From Galaxea fascicularis (lineage: Eukaryota; Cnidaria; Anthozoa; Scleractinia; Euphylliidae), in the NCBI GenBank assembly GCA_948470475.1, contig OX419344.1, forward strand, positions 19,300,725 to 19,364,724: a stretch of DNA of 64,000 bases, read 5' to 3'. How positions within the stretch are numbered: position 1 is the first letter of the stretch; each line of letters opens with the position of its first letter. A program made the position numbers and the translations under genes. Of the stretch, positions 1 to 11,000 are shown piece after piece. The notes beneath the pieces are model-generated. The model ran no database searches. It was not told where the DNA came from and saw nothing but the letters and a program-made list of their open reading frames with translations.

Positions 1-2278
1 CGGCCTCATCATGATCCTTACTAGCAGCATGTACAGTTATCATAATGATATCGATCCTAATTTATGAAACGTGAGTATAAGGCTTTTGAAATTAGGAGTG
101 GTGGAAAGTTAATTGGCATTTCATCGCGAAAAGATGAGAGACAGAAGCGGAAAGTAAGACAATACATTAAATACGATGGGCGCAGTTTAATCCTTTCAAC
201 GAGCACATCCTATATGTTTTCAATACAACTTTATTGAAAAATTAAAGATGATTAGTGAAGATTAGTCTACTGGCAAAATATTTTTCGTTATTGTAAGCAA
301 TTGCTGGGAATTTTCAAATTACAAAGCAACCCCGGGCACACCGACAGATACAACAGAGATTACTGACGCTGAAGGAACAGGGAAGCAAAGCATTATTTTA
401 ACCTAAACTCCGCGAAGTGATAATACCCGAAACCTCGTTAGGTCGTTGCTTAGCGAAATTGTATATAATACGCTATATTGAATGAAAATTGTACCACATG
501 ATGTTTCGCAAACTAGATAATCAAGCCCGCATTTCAGTCCTTAATTCCTCAAAAGACTTTCTTTCTTCGGCGAATGTAGCGCGACGACTATTCCAAACCT
601 TTCACCAATTTGTTGCCAATTTGTCTGGTAGTAGAATCTCGGGTAAGGGTAAACCATATTTCTTCTTCATAACGTATAATTCTAGGAAACATCTTGTCTC
701 AGTACAAAATGCAGCAATGCATAGATGCTGTCGGGTGTCTTAAAGTCAATATACGCCAGTATTTACTTTAAAAATGTAGTCACCTCTGCCACCATACTTA
801 AAAACATTATGTCACATAAAAACAAAACCCTTTTTTGGTCCTTCGAACGAGATCCTTTCGATTCAACTGTATTAGAGCGTACTTTCAAGGTTAGTAAGGC
901 CATGCTTTTTCTATATCGAGAACACGCCGCGTATTGAAGCATTGTTCGATTTTGCGCTTTACATATTACAAATTATTGATTCCGATTCGCTAGAAGTCAA
1001 ATCATAAAATAAAGAGATATAAAACCTGCAGTCAGACATGATGCAAATATCAGCAATGTGGCAGGCAATACTGTGGCCATGTGGCTGTTTCTTCTGGGAT
1101 GATAAGGGGCTGTCGTCAGCAACAACTCAAGTGAAAACAGAAATTAAATAAATTGAATTGCAAATTACCGTGAAATGGATTCTATGAACGGTCTATTTAC
1201 ATCTCTGTATTTGAACAGTAGGGACTCTAGCCAGGATCGGACAGATTAAAAATTCTAACCAACCACACTTGAGGGGTGTTGGGACTAATCGAGTTTCATC
1301 TCATTAAAGTTTTCGATTCACGGATAATTGTTTTGATAGGTTTCGCGTGATCGACTGTGAAGTGTTTTTGGAGCCTTGGCTACTTTTCACTCCTGAATTA
1401 TATAACAACAAGCATAGTCTGTTTATTTTGTTAAGTATGTTTGTTTGAAGATTCCAGAGTAGTTATGGAATCGTAAGGCCTACCCTGAGAACAACACCTT
1501 TTCCTGCTTAACGTTTCCAGTCACAAGTGGCGTCTACGATCTACATTCGTGGATTGGAGCCAAAACGAAAAAAATAAAACGCTTAATGTTTGAGTCTCTG
1601 CTTGAAAGCGCTGCCAAATTGATTGATTGAGAGAATATTTCACATCTTTGAAAGCAATAAAGAAGTTTACGAAATTTTAGTGTGTATATTTCTTAAAATG
1701 GAAGCTCATCGTCAGAGACAAATCTGGGGACTAGCCATACATTGGTTTCCCAGGGAAGCGTGGGTGGGTCTTGGTGCTTGAAGTGGGCAGGTGTGGATTG
1801 ATTCTATATTCAAAGGTCGACACCCTTGGGAGCAGAAGAAAGCAAGGTACATACTCAAAAGCAGGAGAAGTGTCCCTGAATAAAGCGGTTGGGTCGGGGT
1901 AGTTAATGGTTAACCAAATCAAAACTTCTATTGCTGAGAGATGCATGACGAACTTGTTCACGCCACCGTGAAGGGTGTGACATACATTTCTTGTGCGGCG
2001 CGAAACACTGTCGTTTATTCCTATGTTAATAATCTTGGATGAAAAAGCAGATAAATTTTCAACCTCTGGTAAGGTTATGTATCATTTATTGACGTACAGT
2101 GCGAGAAGTTCTTGCTTTGACAGCTGTCATCACATGTGATTAGTGTACAATATTAATCTTTATAAAATAACTAAGATAGCACACGCGCTCTGATTGGCCG
2201 AGAGGCATGTTGGCATGAGAGTATGTAAACATGGTTGTGAGACGCGTTGTAGTTTTTAGAGGAAGTTATTTTATAAAA

Positions 2279-2286
2279 GCAATAGA

Positions 2287-2327
<41 letters not shown>

Positions 2328-2389
2328 GAGGGGTTGGGAGAATTCTCGACAGTTATGCAACCCTCGACTTCGTCTCGGGTTTGCATAAC

Positions 2390-2434
<45 letters not shown>

Positions 2435-2461
2435 CAAACACAGAAAACATTTTCTATTGTT
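2279..2461. repeat. Foldback (MITE-like) element with about 90-bp arms
   Basis: The left arm (TGTTTGCATAGCCTGATATA and onward) is repeated in inverse orientation near 2420-2443, and the match extends outward into AATAGAAAAC / TTTTCTATT. Only a few bases separate the arms near 2370. This is a near-complete palindrome, typical of short non-autonomous foldback elements. No coding capacity. Confidence 0.85.
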
Positions 2462-2635
2462 TAATTTCAACCCGCTTTGGTGGACAGTCATATTCAAGTG
2501 TTTACGTTGTCGCTTAATGAAGGTTAAAACAGGCCGCACGGTGGAATACAGCCCGTAAAATTGACCAATCACAGCGCCCTACTAACTGAGAGATATAATG
2601 ATTATCATCATCATGGACGTTGTCGTTTTCGTTTT

Positions 2636-2860
2636 CTTTATTATTATTATTATTATTATTATTATCATTATCGTTATCATTATCGTTATCGTTGTCATTA
2701 TCGTTATCATTGTCATTATCATTATCGTTGTCATTATCGTTATTGTTGTCGTTATCATTATCGTTGTCATTACTATTATCGTTATCATTGTCGTTATTAT
2801 TATCAATAATTGTCATTGTCGTTATCGTTAGCGCAATCTTCGTCGTTATCGTTATCATTA
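2636..2860. repeat. ATT / CGTTATCATT microsatellite
   Basis: About 225 bp made of TTATTATT runs followed by interspersed GTTATC/GTTGTC/ATTATC hexamers. It is open in many frames simply because the unit is three or six bases, producing artificial Ser-Leu or Asn-Asp polymers. Confidence 0.97.
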
Positions 2861-4198
2861 TTAGTAATGTTAACGCGGACCTAACCAATTACTTCTTTTA
2901 CTTGGCTTGAACTTAGCTCCCAGATCAGTCTAGGTCATCGATCATAAATCAAGACTGCTCACAATTCCTCTGGAGGTCGAATTGGATACTGAGCTCTCAG
3001 CTAACTGAGAGACTGGGGAGAAACTCTCCCCAGGCACCTCAACATTTTCACCCATAGCGAAGTCTTAGTTTGGAAGCCACATTTGGCAAGCAGAGTGACA
3101 AGTTGCGGCTCGTTGTATTCACTGCTGTTCGAATCAATGCAGTTTTTGGCGAGAGAGGAAAAAACAAAAGCTTGATTTGACTTTGATGTGCAAGAGTAAG
3201 GACCTCCAGAAGATAATGGCCTTATCCAGAAAAGGTAAGGGAACGTCTTTTGATCTGAACAACAAGGTATGCTGCAGTGAAGAACTTCTTTAATTTCTGT
3301 TTAATTGTCGAGAAAGCAAATTGAGAGAAGTCCCCAAAAGCATAAGAAATAGAGCGAGACAACGCAGCTGATGGATTCATGTACTGAAGAGAAGTTAGGG
3401 AGCTTTCACTGCAACGCTACATCAGTCCTTGCCTTTGCTAATTTCTTGTTGTTGGCTCGAAGAGCAAATTGTATAACGCACGTGGGAGGCTTTGTTTCGA
3501 TCAATCTTTTTATGTCTGAGGCATTTTCGCGGTCTCTGTATCAAGTCTAAATTAGCTCGCCTCTTTGAAGCAATCTAGGGAAATTGGTCGCAGTGCATAC
3601 TGCATAGATGGAGAGAGCTCTCAATACGAGGCGGTCTTGAGTGAGCCATGATTGAATTGTAGCTCCCAAACGGGGGTGAGGTCTGGCGGATAGTAATCCA
3701 CTATCCCCAGGCTTAACGCCTCCCTTGGCCCTCATGACAGAGTAGCGACAATGGTTGCCCCAGTAAGCTGCAAAACAGTACGTATTTAAAATGAACGAAA
3801 AGAGGAAAACAACTGCAATGTTCGCGTACACAACCACCGAGATTTGGACATGGATCTCGCGAGGCTATCACACGAGTTTATCCGGCTTCATATAGACTCT
3901 TGTACTTCGGCCATCGAAGTTTTATAACCGATTTATGTGTTGTTTTTCTTATCCGGCTTCTCTTTGCCTCTTCTTTCGCGGGACATTAGTTGGCATCTCA
4001 AGCAAAACAAGTAAGAAAGGGAAATGTTTCGGTAGTCATGTCTTCACCTAAAACACGACTGTTGACAAAATACTGCCGCTATGATCTCCATCCGAGTATT
4101 TGAAATACGGTGCTCTGGCGAAGACAGAATGCATGTGATCTTTTATTCATAAAAAAGATACACTTCTCTCGCGAGGGAGTGTTCCAGAGAGAGGGAGT

Positions 4199-4262
4199 TT
4201 AAAGGTTATGGGGTAGGGGTAGGGGGAGGGGTAAGGGTTATATTGGGGGGGAGGGGTTAGGG
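4199..4262 (+). repeat. G-rich tract, possible G-quadruplex
   Basis: Many runs of three to eight G separated by TA, TTA or A (GGGGTAGGGGTAGGGGGAGG), ending in GGGGTTAGGG. The pattern meets the four-run rule for G-quadruplexes and resembles degenerate telomere repeats. It lies about 600 bp past the ATP6AP2 stop codon, so the transcript would carry the C-rich strand. Confidence 0.7.
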
Positions 4263-4837
4263 TTTGTGGTGGTTGGAGGTTAATGACGGTTCTTCAAAGC
4301 AGCATCAAGTGTCCGTCGGTTAATTGCAACCAGCATGAATCTCCCACAAATAGCCGCAGGAAAACTTCGACACTAAACAGTATGATACCCATAAAACAAT
4401 GACAATTCAAACCAACAAAGTAAATTTAATATGAAATCTTTTACATTCTCAGTAACATTTTAGAAGAATTAAGGAATTTGCCTGTCCGAAATAAACCGAG
4501 CACAAAATTGCTAAGCACTAAATTTATCAAAACTGCATAGTTCAACCTGTTGTGACTTAAGTTGAATCGACCAAACATTACGATAAACCAACCAATTTTA
4601 CCGAACAGTAATAAAACTTTCGGTCCCTCCTTTGTTTGGTCTGGAATTTTCATGCGTTCCCGACGACTCTCACACACTTTCATGAAATTTGGACCTGTTT
4701 AAAGTTTCGTGAGAGTGCACGAGAGTTGGGCTTGTTTGGCCCACGCTTTACGGTTATTGGCTCATGAATTTTGAGTCAAGACATCAATCAGTTTTAACAC
4801 GATAATTATCAACCGCTCGTCGATTGAACTCCGCGAG

Positions 4838-5038
4838 TCAATCTGCCTTGATTCGCTGCCTTGTCATGCGATAAATGATGCTATCACTCCCAGGGTCCAT
4901 GTACCACATGATCAAACAAATAACATATAATGACAAGACTAACACCACAACAAGCCACAGCCAGATGTTGAATATTATAGGATAGTCTTCGGAGTATACA
5001 GCTCCCAAGTTGACCTTTTTCAAGTCCGGTGGGTCAGC
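4838..5038 (-). CDS. ATP6AP2: ATP6AP2 last exon: membrane segment and cytoplasmic tail
   Basis: This 66-residue terminal exon begins after a long pyrimidine tract and AAG acceptor. It encodes a short juxtamembrane stretch, a 25-residue hydrophobic helix (from IIFNIWLWLVV to IMW) and a 19-residue tail containing MDPG, DSIIYRMT and Q.I. The tail is the signature of the family and is nearly the same in human, so it alone identifies the gene. The stop is TGA at 4838-4840. Confidence 0.95.
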   Translation of the reverse strand, partial: ADPPDLKKVNLGAVYSEDYPIIFNIWLWLVVVLVLSLYVICLIMWYMDPGSDSIIYRMTRQRIKAD

Positions 5039-8000
5039 CTTAAAAGGAACAATGAAAAATAAACAATAGCACGTGGTAATGGGCCATTCAGTTTTGACCT
5101 GGTTCAATTCTACGTGGTACACCAAACATCAGCTAATAAGCAAGCAAACGTAAGTCTTCTGGGAATCAGTATGACAGGTAAAAGGGCTTTCATCTCATTC
5201 TTGCGCTTGTCTCAAAAGAGGGGAATAAGCATGGGGACTAACAACCTGCATACGTTCGGTGATGACCAGTTCTCGTCCCAGAAGTCGCGATTCTTTCGGC
5301 AGCACCGAGACCTCTGGCCGGTTCCAAACCAGGAAGTCCGTGAATCATGGACTTCCGCCTCTTCTACGCAAACTCAGAAGTTTGAAACAATAGTGGTTGC
5401 CAACGGTTACAAAAATAATTTGTCATCACAGAGCGAAATAATGCAAAACTAAAGCCAACGCAAATTACTTTCGATACTCAATTGAAAACCGCTATTTATA
5501 ATGATTCGGTTCAAGGTGTTTTGTGAATACACTGAAACCTATTTGGAGAATAATACACTGTTGTGTTCCTACCTTGACACCCGCTTCACCGGAAGCTGCA
5601 CGTCGTTCCCTGTGCCTTCCACCACAGGATACCTACGCAAAAGAACAGGGCAAAGAACAACACGATCGGTACGGCAACGAACGCCAGACAAACAACAAAT
5701 TTGAGTGCATCGTCGCTCTAAGCCTCAGTTCATTTTGATTCTTAGCCATCTTAAACACTGGCTCGAACTCTAGCACGTATTTCGAACTAAGAATGCATAT
5801 TAAAAACTGAACAAAACAAGGCCAAAAAGACTTATAGTTGGAAACACAAACCCGTAAAGGAGACTGCACGGCAAGGAGCTTGTTCTGCAACGACTCACAC
5901 AAAGATTGCTTGACTGCATCCTCCTGCAATGAATAAAGCAAATTAAGACTTCCTAAATAAGTCACTTCTTAGAAATATTCTTAAACGTTCTCCTATTTAT
6001 GGTTGGGTAGATGTCACTCCACTCAGGCTAGTCCCGTCGTTACAGGATATGTTCAGGAGCTGGCAAAGTTTGCGCACATTAAGGACGGTCGAAGGATATT
6101 GTTCTTTGCTTGCTAACTTCACTCCTGCAAGCATTTTCTATTCACAGAGGTTATAACGGCAAAAGCAGCCAAGAGTTGCGCAGAAATTTTAACGTGCAGC
6201 AAGCCAAACGTAGGAAAAATGCGTCTTTACTGTTTTCCACATCGCGAGTCAATGAACAAAATGACAGAATGCAGCATCCGGAGGACAGAGGTCAAGGAAA
6301 AGATTCTTTGAATTCGGTAAAATTCGCCCATAGTTTAACGAATCTCAATTTCAACCGAGAAATTATGCGACAATCAAAGAAATTCGTTTGCATTACGTTT
6401 TTACATCACTATAGGATAGGATATGAGTAGGGTTCAGTTTAATTCACTTACCAAGTCGTGCCTAAGGGTAACAGCAGGAAGATGGTCGTGGAAGTTGTCC
6501 AGTGATTGTGCTGACAAGTAAGGCTGCATATCTTGATACACAACGTTCATCTCGTGCGGATACTTGGCATGCAGATCACTATAAAACGGAATCAAAGTAG
6601 GCCGGCAAATAAACAACACCAAGGGAAAGTAAGTTCCACGGTCATAACTTGAGTGATGGTATTTAGGATTTATTACTAACAGAAAGGCTTGAAAGCCTCT
6701 TGTAAAGCATACTTCACACCACTATATAAGGGAAATGGATCAATATCAGTACCTGGGCAAGTGCGTACCCACCCCTCCCCTAACACAACAAGTTATAATA
6801 AGCTAAGAAGTTAGTGTTAATGTTGGGTCAGGGGAGGGGTGGGGGCAGAGTTGCCCAGATACTCACTTAAGGGGTCACAGTCCATGGTTACACCCACAGA
6901 CTTTAAGGCCGCTGATTTTTTACGATAGTGAGGTCAAATTAAAACCAAGCACTGGCAAATACCACAGCTCATCCCATACAACAAATGCCCCAAGACACCA
7001 AAACAAATTTATCAAGCTTTTTTTCTCAAAGGCGAAGCTAACTATATATTATCTGTATTTGGCTATTTTTTCCACGCTTGAAAACAATCTTTCTCAAAAG
7101 CTCTTATGTGAGTGGTATTATGTGACATTTTTAGGGGCCGAGCAAATCGCAATTCAAATAAAAAAACTCGTAGCAAAATTCGCACAAGATGGGAGATCAT
7201 CGCAACTTACCCACTCCACTCCAAAGACAGCACCTCTACCAAGACATTTCCGTTGTACAGGTCAGTGAACTTCTTAACGATCTACATCAGACAACAAATG
7301 CACAGTGAATAAGACATTTTAAGTTGGCGTTACACGGAATGGAAAGGAGATGTTCCAATTAAATAGAGGCAATGTTCTGCTTTGTTATATGTCCTTTAAG
7401 TTCCTGCTTAACGACTCCCTGACCCTTTCAACCTCAATATGAGCACGTATATTCTCCACACTGCCCACCTTACATTTTCTGTGGTAATGATGAGGAGAAT
7501 TTGTTGAACAATCACGGTCTTTGTTACTTCTGATCGATATATCACTTCCTTTATTTTCAAAACCTTTATGTTTGATTGAACAATATTACTATAAGTACAA
7601 ATTAAGCACTCTTAGGGGTTAAAGGATTAAGCGGCAAATGCTAGAAAAATATTTACCTGAGGAATCATGTCTTTCAGAAGATGTGTGGCCCCCTCGACTT
7701 GCAAGGACTTGTCACCGTAACGACGACGGAGCTCCTAAAGAGAGAATAAACAAAGATAGTCAGGAATGGTGAGTGGGATTTGAACTCGGTTACATACTGA
7801 TTATACAGTGCTTTTGCGTGGTAAGCCATGGAGTACAATACTCCACGAAATACTGATATTTTCTTAGTGAAAAGTGGGACGTTCTATGGCATTTGCATGA
7901 CTATTTTATACCATGCCATAGAAAGTAAATGGGCCATACAGTCAATGGGACATAGGCCCAGTTTAGGGTGGTAAGGCTGGGTGAAATAAAGACGAATTTA

Positions 8001-11000
8001 CACAGGGTTTCCTGCATTCTGATTGGTCGTATTTTCCATGGAAAGGTTTACAAAGATGATTTCAGGACTCTTTTAAAGAAAACATCCCGTCGAAAGAAGT
8101 ATTCAAAACAAAGGGCGTGGTCTTTTTTTTGTGTCGTTCAGATCGACTCTTTTTTGCGTTCGACGAAGGAGAACGCTTCCTAATTTCGTGGGTGTCCTGT
8201 GAACGCTAGCGAAAGCTCTGAGGGTTTTTTGGGCTTTCTATCGGGCGGGCAGTTATGACGTCACATTCTCGTTGCGCAAAGGATTCTGCCTCGAGCGACA
8301 CAAAATTCTGTCTTCTTCGCGAACATCGAACATCGGGTGTTGGCGGACGTGTTGTTGAAGAATTTCGTAATCGTCTTTCTCATTTAATGTCTCAACTAAT
8401 TTCCTCCTATGTTTTTTGTATGATTTTAGCTAAATTCATTGAACTTCGAACGCACTTATTAATCTTTGATTACTTCTAGTTTAAATGTAAATACCAACCT
8501 TCAGAGAGGAGAAGCTTAAAGTGAAAATGTCTGGTACTCCATCTTGGACAAGACGAGGGTCTGAGTGAAGCTAAAGATAGACCAAATGGTATTAAGACCA
8601 GTCAACTAAGGCAGATTTCACTAACGATCCATGCACAAAAATGATCGTGTAATGATGAAAACAATCTCATTTTTACACCGTTTATTTCTCAGTTTCCGTG
8701 ACTCCTTAAAAACCTTCTTTACTCTCTTAATAACAACTGCACGATCAAATGAAGACTGATCCTCGCAGTTGTGAACGCAATTAATGGTTTTCAGGCAGAC
8801 ACAAGGAAAAAGTCGAGGCTAAAATTTTATACCAGCCCTTCAAAACACACACGACCATGGAAAATGTGTTCGTTTTCTATGCAACCTTTGTCGAAACTTT
8901 TCATAGGTTTGGAAAACAAAGATAATAACAACCTTAAAAAATTAAGAAAATATATGAAGACAAGAACACCTGAACCGAAGTTTTCTACATATTATATTGA
9001 CGAATTTTTCACGTGTTGCTTTGAGACTAAAAGAATATGGAGGTAATGGAAGATAACAAAATACTCCTTACTTTTTCCAGTATTTGAAGGATAGCATCAA
9101 TTTCAGCAAAGAGGAAAAAATCCTCCTGGAACGAAAATCAAAGTAAAACCGTAAATGAAACGTTCAACGTTACTAAGGGCCAATTTTGGAGAACTACGTT
9201 CTGAAATCAGATGGCATTTTTTTTGGTATCCGCACCTTCTTTTCCATGTTAAAGACGGCGTTTCCTTTGCCAGGGATGGAAACAGTGAATTCATTGGTGC
9301 TTGGAGCAAACTTCACGCCTGATCACAGGAAAGAAAACAGGAAACGCCATGAACAGAGTAAGTGTCGGTACTTCATACAAAGTGTAAGTCAAGCCCAATT
9401 TAGCTTTCACTCTTATGTCCTATCGGTCTTTGCTTCACCGAATTTTGCGTTCCTCTCCACCCCCAAAAAGTAAGTAAATACATTGTAAATAAAGAACGCC
9501 TGATCCAAAGTTATCTGTTTGAAGCACATCGCTGGCTACAATTTCGGTCGACTTGGTGGCGCCAAAACCAATTTCAATTTCACAAAAAGGTGCATTTTAT
9601 ACAATAGAAAGTTCGTTTTTTCCATTAAACGTCCAAACCGAAGCCATGTTCGTTAAGAATGTTTTCAGATTACACTACTTACTCTCGTTTTAGTTCGCGC
9701 CGAAAACAACAGATCCCGACATAACAGATTTAAGACTTTCCACCCACAAAGCTTCCACATAGCCCAGCAACTAATTTCTCCTTCCTGTTAAGCCAACAAA
9801 GTCCACAAGGGAACAAACAAAGCGGCCGCTGATAGATGCACTCTGCATAATTCTCCCAATTTGTTGCATTCAAAATATATGAAGATAAGTGAGGAGAATA
9901 GGTGTATTGATACTGGGGCTTAAAATGGTTACTGTAACTTCCCTTAATTTTATAAAAGGACTATTGTCTTAACGACAAAAAACAAACCATACGAAGTAGT
10001 GACATATTTGAACATACCTTTTCCGAAATCAGCTTTCTCAAACCTCTTTACAATCTAAAACGTTAAGAAAGGAAAAATAAACAAAGAAAACCAACATTGA
10101 TTGCTTCCGCCGCTATCGAAGGAAAAGGCAAAATGGCTGTATCTACGAGTTGTTTCCACGAACTGCAGCCGAAGATCAAGACTAACGGAAAATTGAGCTA
10201 CTGAGCAGTATGTTTCATCAGAGCTGTTGCGATTTTGTTTTGAACTCGTGGATGAAGCACATCAGTGGTATCATCCACATGACAGCTGCCTAGAAATCTT
10301 TCATTAAGGTATTGGTCCTCAATTTAGTTTTGTTTTCGCAACACAAGATTTAAGGCTTTGAGAAGGCTGATGGTGAACCCTTTACATTCCAATACTGACC
10401 AGCACCTAACTTCTCTTAACCATATCACTGGTCCTTCAACAATACAGGGCATGAGAATACAGGGAATGATCACCAGGGATCAGTTGAGTTAACATTTATA
10501 CAAATTCTTCCTACATGTAACATGTGAAATATGTGAAACATGTACGGAGAAAACACATATTGATATTGGAGAGTAAAGGGGTAAACAAGGTCCTTACATC
10601 TTCCTTCGCACTGGACCAGTCTATCAGTCCTTGCACTTCCCCATCAACTTGCTTAAACTTGTCCTCTGCTTGATTCCAGTACAAGGTGTGGCTGTTAGTA
10701 CCAGTGGCATGACCAGCAGCTGCCAGCTGGAAGAACAAAACGGGAGACGTTTCTCACATCAAACGCTTGCGGAGAATAAATATGGATAATTCCAAAGAGC
10801 CGTGTATGTACAGGCAAGTAAGCAATGATATCTTTTAGAGTTCAAAATCTAACTTTCGGTTGGGAAGGATATTTCAGTTTTTAAATGACAAACATATGAA
10901 ACAGACAAACAGACAACAAACAGACAAACCATGGTCTCAAATGTTTTTTTCTTTTTTTTTAGTTTTTTGGTTTTTGCACGAGTTTGACAGTTCAGTTTCG

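Larger units (their letters stand above)
1..4837. other. Non-coding left flank: ATP6AP2 3' region and repeats
   Basis: No supported gene. The part nearest 4837 should be the ATP6AP2 3' UTR; an AATAAA on the minus strand at 4142-4147 is a candidate poly(A) signal. The stretch also holds a foldback element (about 2279-2461), a long trinucleotide/hexanucleotide microsatellite (2636-2860) and a G-rich block (4199-4262). The minus frame at 3547-3837 is open for 96 codons but has no recognisable homology. Confidence 0.6.

Noticed and set aside
2514..2910. Open frames of Asn-Asp, Ile-Val or Ser-Leu polymers on both strands
   Set aside because: All arise from the 3/6-bp microsatellite at 2636-2860; every frame is open because of the repeat unit.
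3547..3837. 96-codon minus-strand frame with a hydrophobic start and an inner AG acceptor
   Set aside because: No homology recognised, no clear donor, and it does not join ATP6AP2 in a sensible way (it lies past the stop codon).
5275..5390. Minus-strand segment with AG before and GT after, between ATP6AP2 exons 14 and 15
   Set aside because: The frames give no family similarity, and including it (with the 5592-5630 piece) disrupts the well-supported join into the last exon.
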